From NCBI GenBank assembly GCA_021413735.1, contig JAIOPV010000127.1:1-64000 (forward strand): a DNA stretch of 64,000 nucleotides, read 5' to 3'. The stretch is from Planctomycetota bacterium. Lineage in GTDB: Bacteria > Planctomycetota > Planctomycetia > Gemmatales > Gemmataceae. A model generated the notes under the pieces. That model did no database searches. It was not told the DNA's origin and saw only the letters and a program-made list of their open reading frames with translations. This document shows positions 18,402-26,788 of the stretch, piece after piece. How positions within the stretch are numbered: position 1 is the first letter of the stretch; the number at the start of each line of letters is the position of its first letter. Position numbers and translations under genes: made by a program.

Positions 18402-19859
18402 TCACTCCGGGTTCGTCGTCAGTTCGCCGACGGGTTGTTTCGTGTCCTTTAACGCCCAGACGCGAATCTTCCCCGTGAAGTCGCCGACGAACACCCGTTC
18501 GCCGTCGTGCGAGAACACCACCCGCGATGGCAGATCCGTGAAGCCTTCGAGCCTCCCAATCTGACTGCCATCGGCCTTCCAGATGCGTGCTGAGTTGTCG
18601 CGTCCACAGGTCGCAAGCTGGCCGTTCTTCGCGTACTGCACCGACATCACGCCGGGCAGTTTGCGGGCGTTCGGAGCCTTCGGATCGACCTGTGCATTGA
18701 ACGATCGCGTCGGGAAGCCGTCCTCGGCATACCACAGAATCACCTTGCCGTCCTCGCTCGCCGTCGCGAGCATCTGCGAATCGGCTCGCCAACTCAGGCT
18801 CGTGATTGCGTCCTTATGATCGCCGAGCGTGAACACGATTCCGCCCGTCTCGGCTTCCCACACGAACGCCCCGCCGTTGCGGTCGCCCGACGCGAGCATC
18901 GTGCCGTCTGGACTGAACTCAATCGCGGTCACCCAGTCGGTGTGCTTCTTGATCTTGTGCTTCAGTTCGCCAGTTGCGGTGTCGTAAATCTTCACGAGCT
19001 TGCCGGGGCCGCCGAGCGCCACGAGCTTGTGATTCGGGCTAACGTCGGCCGCGAGAATACTGTCGGTTTCGTCGCCGATCTCCGTGACTCGCTTGCCGGT
19101 GACCACGTCCCAGATCACGACCTTCCCAGCGGCAGCGCCACGACCACCCGCCGCGAGCAACCACTTCCCGTTTCGGCTGAACCGCAGCACATGCGGGATG
19201 CGTTCTGGGAACGCCAGCGTACCGAGCAACTTCAGCGTGTCGGAGTTGTACAGCAACACCCGTTCGTGACCTGCAACCGCCAGCAGCGGTGCCCACGGGC
19301 TCGCGGCCATCGCCGTGACTGGATGCGGGCGTTCCGTTTTCGTGAGCGACACTGCAGCCCATTTCTCGGGCATCGCAGGCGGGCCGACTGGCTTGCCAAT
19401 GCTCACCGCGACCGGATCAATCTCGATCTTGCGAGCGGCAGTCTTGGCAGCGCCCACTGCCGTTTCGGGTGCGCCGCCTTCGATCCACTTCTTGATGATG
19501 GCGATGTCCGCGTCGGGAATCTTCGGGCCTTTCGGCGGCATCTTCGGTTCAGCTTCGTGCGATGTCACGCGATACAGCAAGCTCTGCGCCGCGTTGCCGG
19601 GCTTCACAGTTTCGCCACTGGAGCCACCCGTGATGAGAGCCTGGAATGTGGTGACGTCCAGATCGGATGTCGCCTTATCGGGGTTGTGGCAGTTCTGGCA
19701 GTGTTTGCGGAGGATCGGCAGAACGTGATCCTTGTAGGTCACTGCGGGGGTCTTCGGATCGACCTTGGGGGTGTCCTTCGGCGGGTCTTTGGGGGCTTGT
19801 GCGTGTGCGAATCCGCAGACGAGCAACCCCAACGCGAGAAATCGAATGGTACGCGGCAT
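18402..19859 (-). CDS. Secreted planctomycete cytochrome c-like/WD40 protein
   Basis: A 485-residue protein. The ATG at 19859 starts a signal peptide ('MPRTIRFLALGLLVCGFAHAQAP'). A haem-type motif 'CQNCH' opens a planctomycete-type cytochrome domain (PSCyt1), which ends with 'MPPKGPKIPDADIAIIKKWI'. The rest is a WD40 propeller, with blades such as 'AIEFSPDGTMLASGDRNGGAFVWEAETG', split here by typical GH/WD turns, and 'RVVFSHDGERVFVGDFTGKIRVW'. The usual inference is an exported electron-transfer or sensing protein; direct evidence is limited to the domains. A kinase with the same propeller type lies just upstream on the same strand. Confidence 0.88.
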   Translation of the reverse strand: MPRTIRFLALGLLVCGFAHAQAPKDPPKDTPKVDPKTPAVTYKDHVLPILRKHCQNCHNPDKATSDLDVTTFQALITGGSSGETVKPGNAAQSLLYRVTSHEAEPKMPPKGPKIPDADIAIIKKWIEGGAPETAVGAAKTAARKIEIDPVAVSIGKPVGPPAMPEKWAAVSLTKTERPHPVTAMAASPWAPLLAVAGHERVLLYNSDTLKLLGTLAFPERIPHVLRFSRNGKWLLAAGGRGAAAGKVVIWDVVTGKRVTEIGDETDSILAADVSPNHKLVALGGPGKLVKIYDTATGELKHKIKKHTDWVTAIEFSPDGTMLASGDRNGGAFVWEAETGGIVFTLGDHKDAITSLSWRADSQMLATASEDGKVILWYAEDGFPTRSFNAQVDPKAPNARKLPGVMSVQYAKNGQLATCGRDNSARIWKADGSQIGRLEGFTDLPSRVVFSHDGERVFVGDFTGKIRVWALKDTKQPVGELTTNPE

Positions 19860-20014
19860 GAGATCGGTTCCGGTGTGGGCGTTGGATATCGTTACGCGGT
19901 GATTGAACGCGATCAATCGTTAAACGTGAACTCAGCGGAGGAAGGAATTCTATGGCGCTCGCTGTCTGAAGGCCAAGGGCCGTTCACACGCCTACCTCGC
20001 AATGATAGGTTACG

Positions 20015-22357
20015 CTACGGTGGCAGTCGCCAATATCGGATCGTTGCGTCGGCGCTGGCGGAAAAGGCGTGTCGCCCGTCGATGCTGAAGCACACGCTCG
20101 TCACCGCTTGGGTGTGGCCTCGGAAGCAATAACACTCACGGCCGTCGGCGACGTTCCAGAGCCGTACGGTGTTGTCGCGACTGCCCGTAAGCAGATGGCG
20201 GCCGTCGCTGCTGAAGGCGACAGTCGTGATCCAGTCGGTGTGGCCGGGGTAGTGACCCAACTCGCGGCCATCGACCGCATCCCACACTCGCAAGAGATTA
20301 TCGGAGCCGCCCACGGCCAGCCGCGTGCCGTCCGACGACAACGCCATGCTCATAATGGTGAGCCACTGCAACGGAGTCGCACTCCCGCCGAAACAGCGCA
20401 GCTCCTTTCCAGTTTTTGTCTCCCAGAGCCTCGCAGTTTTGTCCCAACTGCTGGAGAGAAGACGCTGATTATCCGGAAAGAACAGCACACAACTGATGTC
20501 GCCGCTGTGCCCCTCGAAGCGTGCCATTCGGCGTCCGCTGGTCACATCCCAGAGCCGCAACACGCGATCACCGCAGCCCGTGAGTGCGAATCGACTGTCA
20601 GCCGAAAACGCCACGGCCTTCACGGCGTCCTTGTGTTCCAGAGAACGCACGGGAGTCCCGGAAGACGCGAGCCAAAGACGCGCCGTGCGGTCTGTTCCTC
20701 CGCTCAGAATGTGCGTGCCATTCGGCGAGTACGCGATGCACTTCACGCCGCCTGTGTGACCCACGAGGCGACTCGCTCGCCCTGTTGCCAAGTCCCAGAC
20801 GCGCACGATTCCGTCCTGCCCCGCCGATACGAGCGACTTTCCATTGGGTGCGACGGCCACACCGTGGACCGCGTCGGTATGCCCGGTCAGTTGCGATACC
20901 TCGCCAGGCGGTTGAGCGCGAGCCACAGCGACAGCGGTGTACGTCGAACTGCCCGGCGTCACCAACCCGATCAGAGCCGCGGCGACTTCCGAGGGCGTCT
21001 GGTGTCGCTCGGCAGGTCGCTTGTTCAGCATCTTGCGCAGAACGGGACCGAGCCTCGCAGGAAGCCCGGGCCGCATGTCTTCTGCTGGCACCGGCATCTG
21101 TGAGCGGTGTTTGTCGAGCTTCTGAATCAATGAGCCGCCAGGGAAGGGCGGTTGTCCCGTGAGCAGAAAGTAGAGCAAACACCCGAGGCTATAAATGTCG
21201 GCGCGAATGTCGGTCGTGTGTGGGTTCTCCCATTGTTCGGGAGCCATGTAGTCGGGCGTGCCCATGAACGTGCCCGCGACCGTCAGCGTACTCCACGATT
21301 CCTGTTCTTCGCCGCCAGAGATGACGCGAGCAAGCCCCATGTCGAGGATTTTGACGACCGCACCCGGCGTCGTGATGTATCGCTGAATCAGAGCGGCCTT
21401 TTTCAGATCGGGCTTCTCAGGTTCACTTGCGGGAGCCGGTGTCGGGCTGGTGACCATGATGTTCGCGGGCTTGATGTCGCGGTGAACCAGTCCGCGATCG
21501 TGGGCGTGCTGCAAGCCGAGCGCCGCCTGCCTGATGAACTCACAAGCCCGATGCGGCGGAAGGATTCCCGTTTCGTTCACGAGCTTGTGTAGGTCGATTC
21601 CGTGAACGTACTCCATCACGAAGAAGTGTTGCCCGCCGGCTTGGTTCGCCTCGTAGAAGCGAACAATGTTCGGGTGATCGAGTCGCACGGCCGCTCGCAC
21701 TTCCCGCTCGAATCGCCGCAGAGCGGTCACCTGCTCGACTTGCTCGGGCCGGATGACCTTGAGCGCCACCACGCGATCGGGGTCGAGTTGCCGAGCCTTG
21801 TACACGAGGCCCATACCACCGCCGCCGGCTGCCGCCAGGATCTCGAAACCCGGCAAAGTCAGCGATTTCTCCTGCTTGGCCGATGTTGATTTGGCGAGGG
21901 CCTGCTCGGTCGGGGTCTGTCCGATCGTTTGCCACTGTTGGCCGGGAGCGTGCGCCGCTGTGGGCGCACCGAGAGCCGTCACAGATTCGGCGAACTGTGG
22001 GAATCGCTGCTGATATTCGGGTAGCGAAAGCGTCTCGCCGAGCTTCTCGCGGATGAGGCACTCGCCATAGATGAGATCGAGCGCGAGATCCTTCACGGCC
22101 GGAAATCGCATGAGATAGGATTCGACCGGAACCCGCTCGCCTGCTTGCCAACGTTCGACTTGATCGACGCGAAGCACCGCGACAAGTTGCGCGCTGGAGA
22201 GAGGTGCAACTTCCGCAACGAACTTGTTCACATCGGGACGCTGTCCCAATTTCCAGAGGTTGAACAACCTGCGAGCCGTCTCTTCCTGGAGGAATGAGCG
22301 GCCGTCAGACTCCTCCACGCGCGTTTCTCCAGCGACAAAAATCGGGAACGCCAGCAT
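20015..22357 (-). CDS. Ser/Thr protein kinase with C-terminal WD40 propeller
   Basis: A 780-residue kinase. About 165 N-terminal residues precede the kinase domain, which begins 'FEILAAAGGGGMGLVYKARQ'; then come 'VALKVIRPEQ', 'HRDIKPANIMV' near residue 291, 'KILDMGLARV' and 'YMAPEQWENP'. The DFG position reads D-M-G, a substitution seen in some active bacterial kinases. From ~490 seven WD40-like blades follow (for example 'VAVAPNGKSLVSAGQDGIVRVWD'). No membrane helix is evident between the domains, unlike the kinase at 5216-8704, so a cytoplasmic protein is expected. The likely role is phosphorylation of partners recruited by the propeller. Confidence 0.92.
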   Translation of the reverse strand: MLAFPIFVAGETRVEESDGRSFLQEETARRLFNLWKLGQRPDVNKFVAEVAPLSSAQLVAVLRVDQVERWQAGERVPVESYLMRFPAVKDLALDLIYGECLIREKLGETLSLPEYQQRFPQFAESVTALGAPTAAHAPGQQWQTIGQTPTEQALAKSTSAKQEKSLTLPGFEILAAAGGGGMGLVYKARQLDPDRVVALKVIRPEQVEQVTALRRFEREVRAAVRLDHPNIVRFYEANQAGGQHFFVMEYVHGIDLHKLVNETGILPPHRACEFIRQAALGLQHAHDRGLVHRDIKPANIMVTSPTPAPASEPEKPDLKKAALIQRYITTPGAVVKILDMGLARVISGGEEQESWSTLTVAGTFMGTPDYMAPEQWENPHTTDIRADIYSLGCLLYFLLTGQPPFPGGSLIQKLDKHRSQMPVPAEDMRPGLPARLGPVLRKMLNKRPAERHQTPSEVAAALIGLVTPGSSTYTAVAVARAQPPGEVSQLTGHTDAVHGVAVAPNGKSLVSAGQDGIVRVWDLATGRASRLVGHTGGVKCIAYSPNGTHILSGGTDRTARLWLASSGTPVRSLEHKDAVKAVAFSADSRFALTGCGDRVLRLWDVTSGRRMARFEGHSGDISCVLFFPDNQRLLSSSWDKTARLWETKTGKELRCFGGSATPLQWLTIMSMALSSDGTRLAVGGSDNLLRVWDAVDGRELGHYPGHTDWITTVAFSSDGRHLLTGSRDNTVRLWNVADGRECYCFRGHTQAVTSVCFSIDGRHAFSASADATIRYWRLPP

Positions 22358-22436
22358 ACCCGATTAGCGGATGGAATCAAAGAAGGCACCCGCATAAGAC
22401 ATCTGTCCGCTTCCGTTTCAATCCGGAGATATCACG

Positions 22437-23438
22437 ATGCGCCCTGTTATCCTCTTGGCGTCTTTGGTGGTGGGGTGTGCCGCCACGGCGACTTCCGCTG
22501 TCGATCCTGCGCCGAAGAAGGCCACGAATCAGTGGTATCTCGCCGTGGGTCACGGTGGGCACCGGATGCTGTCGCGGGACGGGCTTGCATGGGAAAAGCA
22601 TGCTTCCTGGGGTGAACCCAAGCACGACCAGAACGATCTCAACGTGGCCGCGAACTTCAAGGGCGCGTTCTACGCGGGCGGTGGCTACTTCAGCGGTCGG
22701 CTGACAGCGACTCGCGACGGCGAGAAATGGTCGGACGGTGTGCTGCCCGCGAGTTCCCCGATCTTCGGCCTCGAAGTCCTCGATGATGTCTTGTACGCAA
22801 TCGACCTGCGCGGAGCTGTCTTCAAGACCGTAGACGGCGAGAAATGGGAACTGGTGGCACGGGCAGAAATGCCGAGCAAGACGCACTGGATTCGCGCCAC
22901 CGCCCAGGGCAACGGTGTGATTGTCGGGTCCGGCGACTTCGGGCCGGTGACGGTCTTCGAGCCGAAAACCGGGAAGATCACCGTGACTCAGATGGCCGGG
23001 CAAGTGGATAAGAACGCGGGGTTGCATCGAGTCGCATTCGGAAACGGAGTCTTCGTCGTGTGCGGTCAGGCTGGTCTGTTGGCTGTGAGCAAGGATGGAA
23101 AGCAGTGGGAGAACAACGCGGTCAACGCTGATCGGGGAGACATCGACTGCGTCGAGTTCACCGGGAAGGAGTTCCTGGCGACATTCGCGAAGGGCTGCCT
23201 GCGTTCCAAAGACGGCCTGACCTGGACGAAAGTTGAGGGAATGATTCCTCGGCAAATCCGGCGAGTGAACGGCTACTTGTACGGTTATGGTTGGCCACCG
23301 AGCAAGTTCAGCCGCAGTCAGGACGGGGAGAAGTGGGAAGCGCTGCCGAACGAGAAGGGATGGCAAGGGAAAGCCTATGCGTTTGGCGAGTTGGTTGGCG
23401 GCGATCCTCCAGCGGTTCCGCAACCGCCGAAGAAGTGA
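22437..23438 (+). CDS. Secreted hypothetical protein with BNR/propeller-like repeats
   Basis: A 333-residue protein with a signal peptide ('MRPVILLASLVVGCAATATSAVDP'). 'VVGC' could be a lipobox, so it may be a lipoprotein. The body contains repeated 'SRDGLAWEKHASWG', 'TRDGEKWSDGVLP', 'SKDGKQWENNAV' and 'SKDGLTWTKVEGM' units. This S/T-x-D-G-x-x-W spacing is typical of BNR (Asp-box) propellers found in sialidases and photosystem-II-stability-like proteins. No catalytic residues can be claimed. A GGAG sits ahead of the ATG at 22437 with suitable spacing. It is divergent from the kinase gene, with an 80-bp shared upstream region. Confidence 0.8.
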   Translation: MRPVILLASLVVGCAATATSAVDPAPKKATNQWYLAVGHGGHRMLSRDGLAWEKHASWGEPKHDQNDLNVAANFKGAFYAGGGYFSGRLTATRDGEKWSDGVLPASSPIFGLEVLDDVLYAIDLRGAVFKTVDGEKWELVARAEMPSKTHWIRATAQGNGVIVGSGDFGPVTVFEPKTGKITVTQMAGQVDKNAGLHRVAFGNGVFVVCGQAGLLAVSKDGKQWENNAVNADRGDIDCVEFTGKEFLATFAKGCLRSKDGLTWTKVEGMIPRQIRRVNGYLYGYGWPPSKFSRSQDGEKWEALPNEKGWQGKAYAFGELVGGDPPAVPQPPKK

Positions 23439-23477
23439 GCCGCATTCTGGAACACTCAGTTGTTCACAGCACTGGAG

Positions 23478-23996
23478 TCACGCTGCGTAGCGGTCAGCAG
23501 CGAGAATCCGTTCCAGGCGAGCAACCGGGCCAAACTTCTGGTGAACCTTCAGCAATTGGTAACCGAGCCCCGCGAGGTACGCTGTCAGCAGCGCGAGACG
23601 GACCGGGATCAGTGAAGGATCGGCTGCACTCGTTGCGAACGGCTGATCCGTCGGGAACTGCTTCAGGGTCTCGGTTGTCGCGAAGACCATCAGCAGGAGG
23701 AAACTCGTCGTAAGGGCGATCGTCTGTTTGTAGCCGGCGGTTCGCCATTCACCTCGAAGAGTCAGAGTGCCGACTGTGAGCAGGGCCAGCGTTGCGAGCG
23801 TCAGCACTTGTCCTGGGGTGAAGCCAAACGTTGGGATGAATCCGAACGAAGTCACCGCTCCGACCAACATGGTGCCGAGATACCACTTCCCGCTCAACGA
23901 CTTCGGGCTGATCTTCCCATGACGAGCGAAAGAGTAAAGACCGAACCCGATTGGCAGGATGCTGACGGCGGTGTGGGCCAAGGTGAAGGCAGTCAC
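23478..23996 (-). CDS. Small integral membrane protein
   Basis: A 172-residue hydrophobic protein with about four membrane segments: 'FTLAHTAVSILPIGFGLYSF', 'GTMLVGAVTSFGFIPTF', 'VLTLATLALLTVGTLTL' and 'TIALTTSFLLLMVFATTETL'. It resembles DUF2306-like membrane proteins, but the family call is uncertain. It is transcribed away from the HxlR regulator gene, and two operator-like dyads lie between the two starts, so it is a likely regulated target. Confidence 0.75.
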   Translation of the reverse strand: MTAFTLAHTAVSILPIGFGLYSFARHGKISPKSLSGKWYLGTMLVGAVTSFGFIPTFGFTPGQVLTLATLALLTVGTLTLRGEWRTAGYKQTIALTTSFLLLMVFATTETLKQFPTDQPFATSAADPSLIPVRLALLTAYLAGLGYQLLKVHQKFGPVARLERILAADRYAA

Positions 23997-24016
23997 GATT
24001 TTCTCCTCTTTAAATG

Positions 24017-24070
24017 GTTGCGACTTGCAACTGAAGGTCTATACTGGAGGTGTCGGTTGCATCTTGCAAC
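24017..24070. promoter_or_regulatory. Twin operator-like dyads and promoter between membrane protein and HxlR genes
   Basis: Two dyads share GTTGC-N5-GCAAC: GTTGCGACTTGCAAC at 24017-24031 and GTTGCATCTTGCAAC at 24056-24070. Their centres are 39 bp apart. A plus-strand promoter fits between them: TTGCGA at 24018-24023 and TATACT at 24040-24045, spacing 16. The first dyad covers the -35 box and the second lies just downstream, so binding at both would block the regulator's own promoter. The same sites lie upstream of the divergent membrane protein gene. The arrangement is typical of HxlR/MarR-type autoregulation; binding itself is inference. Confidence 0.7.
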
Positions 24071-24117
24071 TAAATAGAAGAAATTGCACCAGCCGCACCA
24101 AATGCGGAGACAAAGTT

Positions 24118-24576
24118 ATGAAACGCAAGAGTTTAGAGAAAGACCTGTGTCCGGTTGCTCGCTCTCTGGAAGCGGTCGGCGATGTGTGGTCGATGCTGAT
24201 TGTGAGAGAGGCGTTCTTCGGCAGACGGCGATTCGGCGAGTTTCAAAAGAGTCTCAATGTGGCCCGGAACATCCTCACGGTTCGCCTGCGGAAGTTGGTC
24301 GCGTTCGGGGTGCTCGAACAGGTGCCCGCGACGGACGGCAGCGCTTACCAGGAGTACACGCTCACTGATAAGGGGCGAGGGCTGTTCCTCGTGCTGATGG
24401 CGCTCCGGCAGTGGAGCGAGAACTGCGAAGGAGAATCGGAGTACGTCTTGCGTGATCGTCGTGATGGGAAGCCGGTCCGACCGCTGGCGTTTCACGCACA
24501 CGACGGGCGGGAGTTGATCCCGAGTGAGGTGGAACTGGTTCTCTCTCGAAGTCCCGAGCAATCACTCACTGGTTGA
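24118..24576 (+). CDS. HxlR-family transcriptional regulator
   Basis: A 152-residue winged-helix regulator. The ATG at 24118 gives the canonical start '[20 protein letters not shown]', with the conserved N-terminal Cys and '[15 protein letters not shown]'. It continues '[31 protein letters not shown]', the DNA-binding helices, then the wing and '[10 protein letters not shown]'. HxlR members (YodB, HypR) often sense quinones, aldehydes or oxidants through the N-terminal Cys and repress a neighbouring gene and themselves. Here twin dyads sit directly upstream and a divergent membrane protein gene is the likely target. Confidence 0.92.
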   Translation: MKRKSLEKDLCPVARSLEAVGDVWSMLIVREAFFGRRRFGEFQKSLNVARNILTVRLRKLVAFGVLEQVPATDGSAYQEYTLTDKGRGLFLVLMALRQWSENCEGESEYVLRDRRDGKPVRPLAFHAHDGRELIPSEVELVLSRSPEQSLTG

Positions 24577-24647
24577 CCACAACGCGAAACCCCGCTACGA
24601 TCAGTTTCGTAGACCAACCCCTCTCCAGTTTGCTCAACCGACGCCAA

Positions 24648-25412
24648 ATGCTGACAAAGCGGATCATCCCTTGCCTCGACGTGGACCGCGGTCGAGTCGT
24701 GAAGGGCACGAACTTCGTTGGGCTTCGCGATGCTGGCGATCCCGTCGAAGTCGCACGCCGATACGACGAACAGGGTGCCGACGAACTCGTGTTCCTCGAC
24801 ATCTCCGCGAGCCATGAAGGCCGAGCCATCCTGCTCGACATGGTGCGGAAAGTCGCCGAGCAAATCTTCATGCCGTTCACGGTTGGCGGAGGCATCCGCA
24901 CCCTCGACGACGCCACGCAGTTGATCCAGGCCGGTGCCGAGAAGGTGAGTCTGAACTCAGCAGCCGTCAAGACGCCAGAACTCATCGCAGCAGTGTCCCG
25001 CAAGTTCGGCACGTGTGCCACAGTAGTCAACATCGACCCGAAGCGAGTTCAGCGAAACGGTCGCGAAGTCTGGGAAGTGTTCGTGAATGGCGGTCGCGTA
25101 TCGACGGGACTGGAAGCGGTTGCGTGGGCTCGGCGAGTTGAAGAGCTCGGAGCCGGCGAGATCATGCTCACTTCGATGGATGCCGACGGCACCAAGAACG
25201 GGTACGATCTGCCGATGCTAGAAGCTGTGTCGAAGGCCACGAACATTCCGATCGTTGCCAGTGGCGGAGCTGGCAACCCGGAACACATGCGGCTCGCGTT
25301 CGAAGCCGGAGCCGACGCGGCGCTTGCCGCGAGTATCTTCCATTACAATGAGTACACGATTCCCCAGACAAAGGCGTACCTCGCCTCACGCGGGGTGCAT
25401 GTGCGAGTTTAA
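24648..25412 (+). CDS. hisF: Imidazole glycerol phosphate synthase cyclase subunit HisF
   Basis: A 254-residue (beta/alpha)8 enzyme of histidine biosynthesis. It converts PRFAR, with ammonia supplied by HisH, into imidazole glycerol phosphate and AICAR. The start at 24648 gives '[13 protein letters not shown]', placing the catalytic Asp at residue 11. The second catalytic Asp is in 'VVNIDPKRV'. Phosphate-binding loops '[10 protein letters not shown]' and '[10 protein letters not shown]' are present. Length is normal for the family. No other his gene is in the window, so the pathway is dispersed in this genome. It is 71 bp after the HxlR gene. Confidence 0.97.
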   Translation: MLTKRIIPCLDVDRGRVVKGTNFVGLRDAGDPVEVARRYDEQGADELVFLDISASHEGRAILLDMVRKVAEQIFMPFTVGGGIRTLDDATQLIQAGAEKVSLNSAAVKTPELIAAVSRKFGTCATVVNIDPKRVQRNGREVWEVFVNGGRVSTGLEAVAWARRVEELGAGEIMLTSMDADGTKNGYDLPMLEAVSKATNIPIVASGGAGNPEHMRLAFEAGADAALAASIFHYNEYTIPQTKAYLASRGVHVRV

Positions 25413-25449
25413 GATCGAGGGTCGAATAAGTTTCTGATTCGGGCTCTTG

Positions 25450-25473
25450 GTATTCGCCGCAAGCGGCGAATAC
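25450..25473. terminator. Hairpin between hisF and pilT
   Basis: GTATTCGCCGC and GCGGCGAATAC form a near-perfect stem with a tight loop, 37 bp after the hisF stop. No T-run follows, so termination strength is uncertain. Confidence 0.5.
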
Positions 25474-25527
25474 GGATCACTTCCAGTCACATTCTTGTTC
25501 CTTGCACGGTTGCACGGGAGTTTGCTG

Positions 25528-26697
25528 ATGGCCGCAGCGCCGCCCACACCTAACGCCCTCAACTCGTCGGAGCCGGGGCTGAAGGTCGCCGCACCAGTCC
25601 CAGGCGAACCGCAGATCAACCAGTTGTACCGCACCGTGATGCTCCACAAAGGCTCTGACCTTCACCTGAAGGCGGGCTTGCCGGGCATGATGCGGCTTCG
25701 CGGCGTCATCCAGAAGATGAACACTCCGGTGCTCACTCAGGAGACGCTCGAAAAGCTTGTCAATCCGATCATGAAGGACAAGGACAAGAAGACGCTGGAG
25801 GAGACAGGTGGGGCCGACTTCGCCCACGTCATCGGGAACGACGAAGCTCGTTACCGCGTGAACCTCTTCAAGCAGCGCGGCAAGTATGCGATGGTCGCCC
25901 GGCTAGTGAACCAGAGCATCCCGTCATTCGAGAAACTCGGCCTGCCCGAGACCATCGAGAAACTGTGCCACTACGAACAGGGCATGGTGCTGCTCGCTGG
26001 CGTGACCGGGTCGGGCAAATCGACCACAATCGCGTCGATGCTCGACTACATGAACTCGACCGAAGCTCTGCACATCCTCACGCTCGAAGACCCGATCGAG
26101 TTCATGTTCACGGACAAAATGTCGATCGTGAACCAGCGGGAAATCTTCCTCGATGTGTGCGACTGGAAGACCGGCCTGAAGCATGCGGTGCGAGAAGACC
26201 CGGACGTGATTCTCGTCGGCGAAATGCGAGACTCCGAGACGTTCGAGTCTGCGGTTCACGCTGCTGAAACCGGGCACGTCGTGCTCGGAACGATTCACGC
26301 TTCGAACGCCTTCAGCACGATCGACCGAATCCTGGGGCTGTTCCCACCGAGTCAGCACGGAGCCGTGCGGCAGTCGATGGTGTTCAACCTGCGTGCGGTG
26401 GTGGCTCAGAAGCTGTTGCCGAGTTGCCGGCCTGGAGTGTCGCGTGTGCCGTCGAACGAGATCATGATCGTGAATCCGACGATTCGCGATCTGATCTTGA
26501 AGCACAAAGACGAGAAGCTGCTTGACGCGATCCGTGCGTTCTACAACGAAGGCATGATGGACTTCAACGAGAACATCCGCATCCTGTGCGAGCGTGGCGA
26601 CATCGACCGCGCCACGGCGCTGGAGTTCTCGCCGAACCCCGAGCAGTTGAAGATGGCCCTCAAGGGCATCAAGGTTGCCGCGTCGGGCCTGGTGTGA
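25528..26697 (+). CDS. pilT: Type IV pilus twitching motility ATPase PilT-like
   Basis: A 389-residue hexameric secretion-type ATPase that would drive pilus retraction at the inner membrane. The start at 25528 ('MAAAPPTPNALNSSE') follows a GGGAG. Visible motifs are Walker A 'GVTGSGKSTTIASML', the Asp box 'ILTLEDPIEFMF', Walker B 'DVILVGEMRDSETF' and the His box 'AETGHVVLGTIHASNA'. 'LHLKAGLPGMMRLRG' marks the N-terminal PAS-like domain. PilT is the best match, but PilU or a related paralogue cannot be excluded. It ends next to a strong hairpin shared with the convergent PQQ-like gene. Confidence 0.9.
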   Translation: MAAAPPTPNALNSSEPGLKVAAPVPGEPQINQLYRTVMLHKGSDLHLKAGLPGMMRLRGVIQKMNTPVLTQETLEKLVNPIMKDKDKKTLEETGGADFAHVIGNDEARYRVNLFKQRGKYAMVARLVNQSIPSFEKLGLPETIEKLCHYEQGMVLLAGVTGSGKSTTIASMLDYMNSTEALHILTLEDPIEFMFTDKMSIVNQREIFLDVCDWKTGLKHAVREDPDVILVGEMRDSETFESAVHAAETGHVVLGTIHASNAFSTIDRILGLFPPSQHGAVRQSMVFNLRAVVAQKLLPSCRPGVSRVPSNEIMIVNPTIRDLILKHKDEKLLDAIRAFYNEGMMDFNENIRILCERGDIDRATALEFSPNPEQLKMALKGIKVAASGLV

Positions 26698-26706
26698 TCG
26701 AATTTG

Positions 26707-26785
26707 TTTAGCCGCGACGCGAAAGCGGAGCGCGTGGGGCCATTCGGAATGCCCCCACGCGCTCCGCTTTCGCGTCGCGGCTAAA
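26707..26785. terminator. Large hairpin between convergent pilT and PQQ-like genes
   Basis: TTTAGCCGCGACGCGAAAGC at the left pairs with its complement ending CGGCTAAA at the right. The arms are about 33 bp with a short A/T-rich loop near 26743. It lies between convergent stops and ends with CTAAACG, the tail also seen at 28231-28238. It probably serves as a bidirectional terminator and belongs to a REP-like family. Confidence 0.8.
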
Positions 26786-26788
26786 CGG

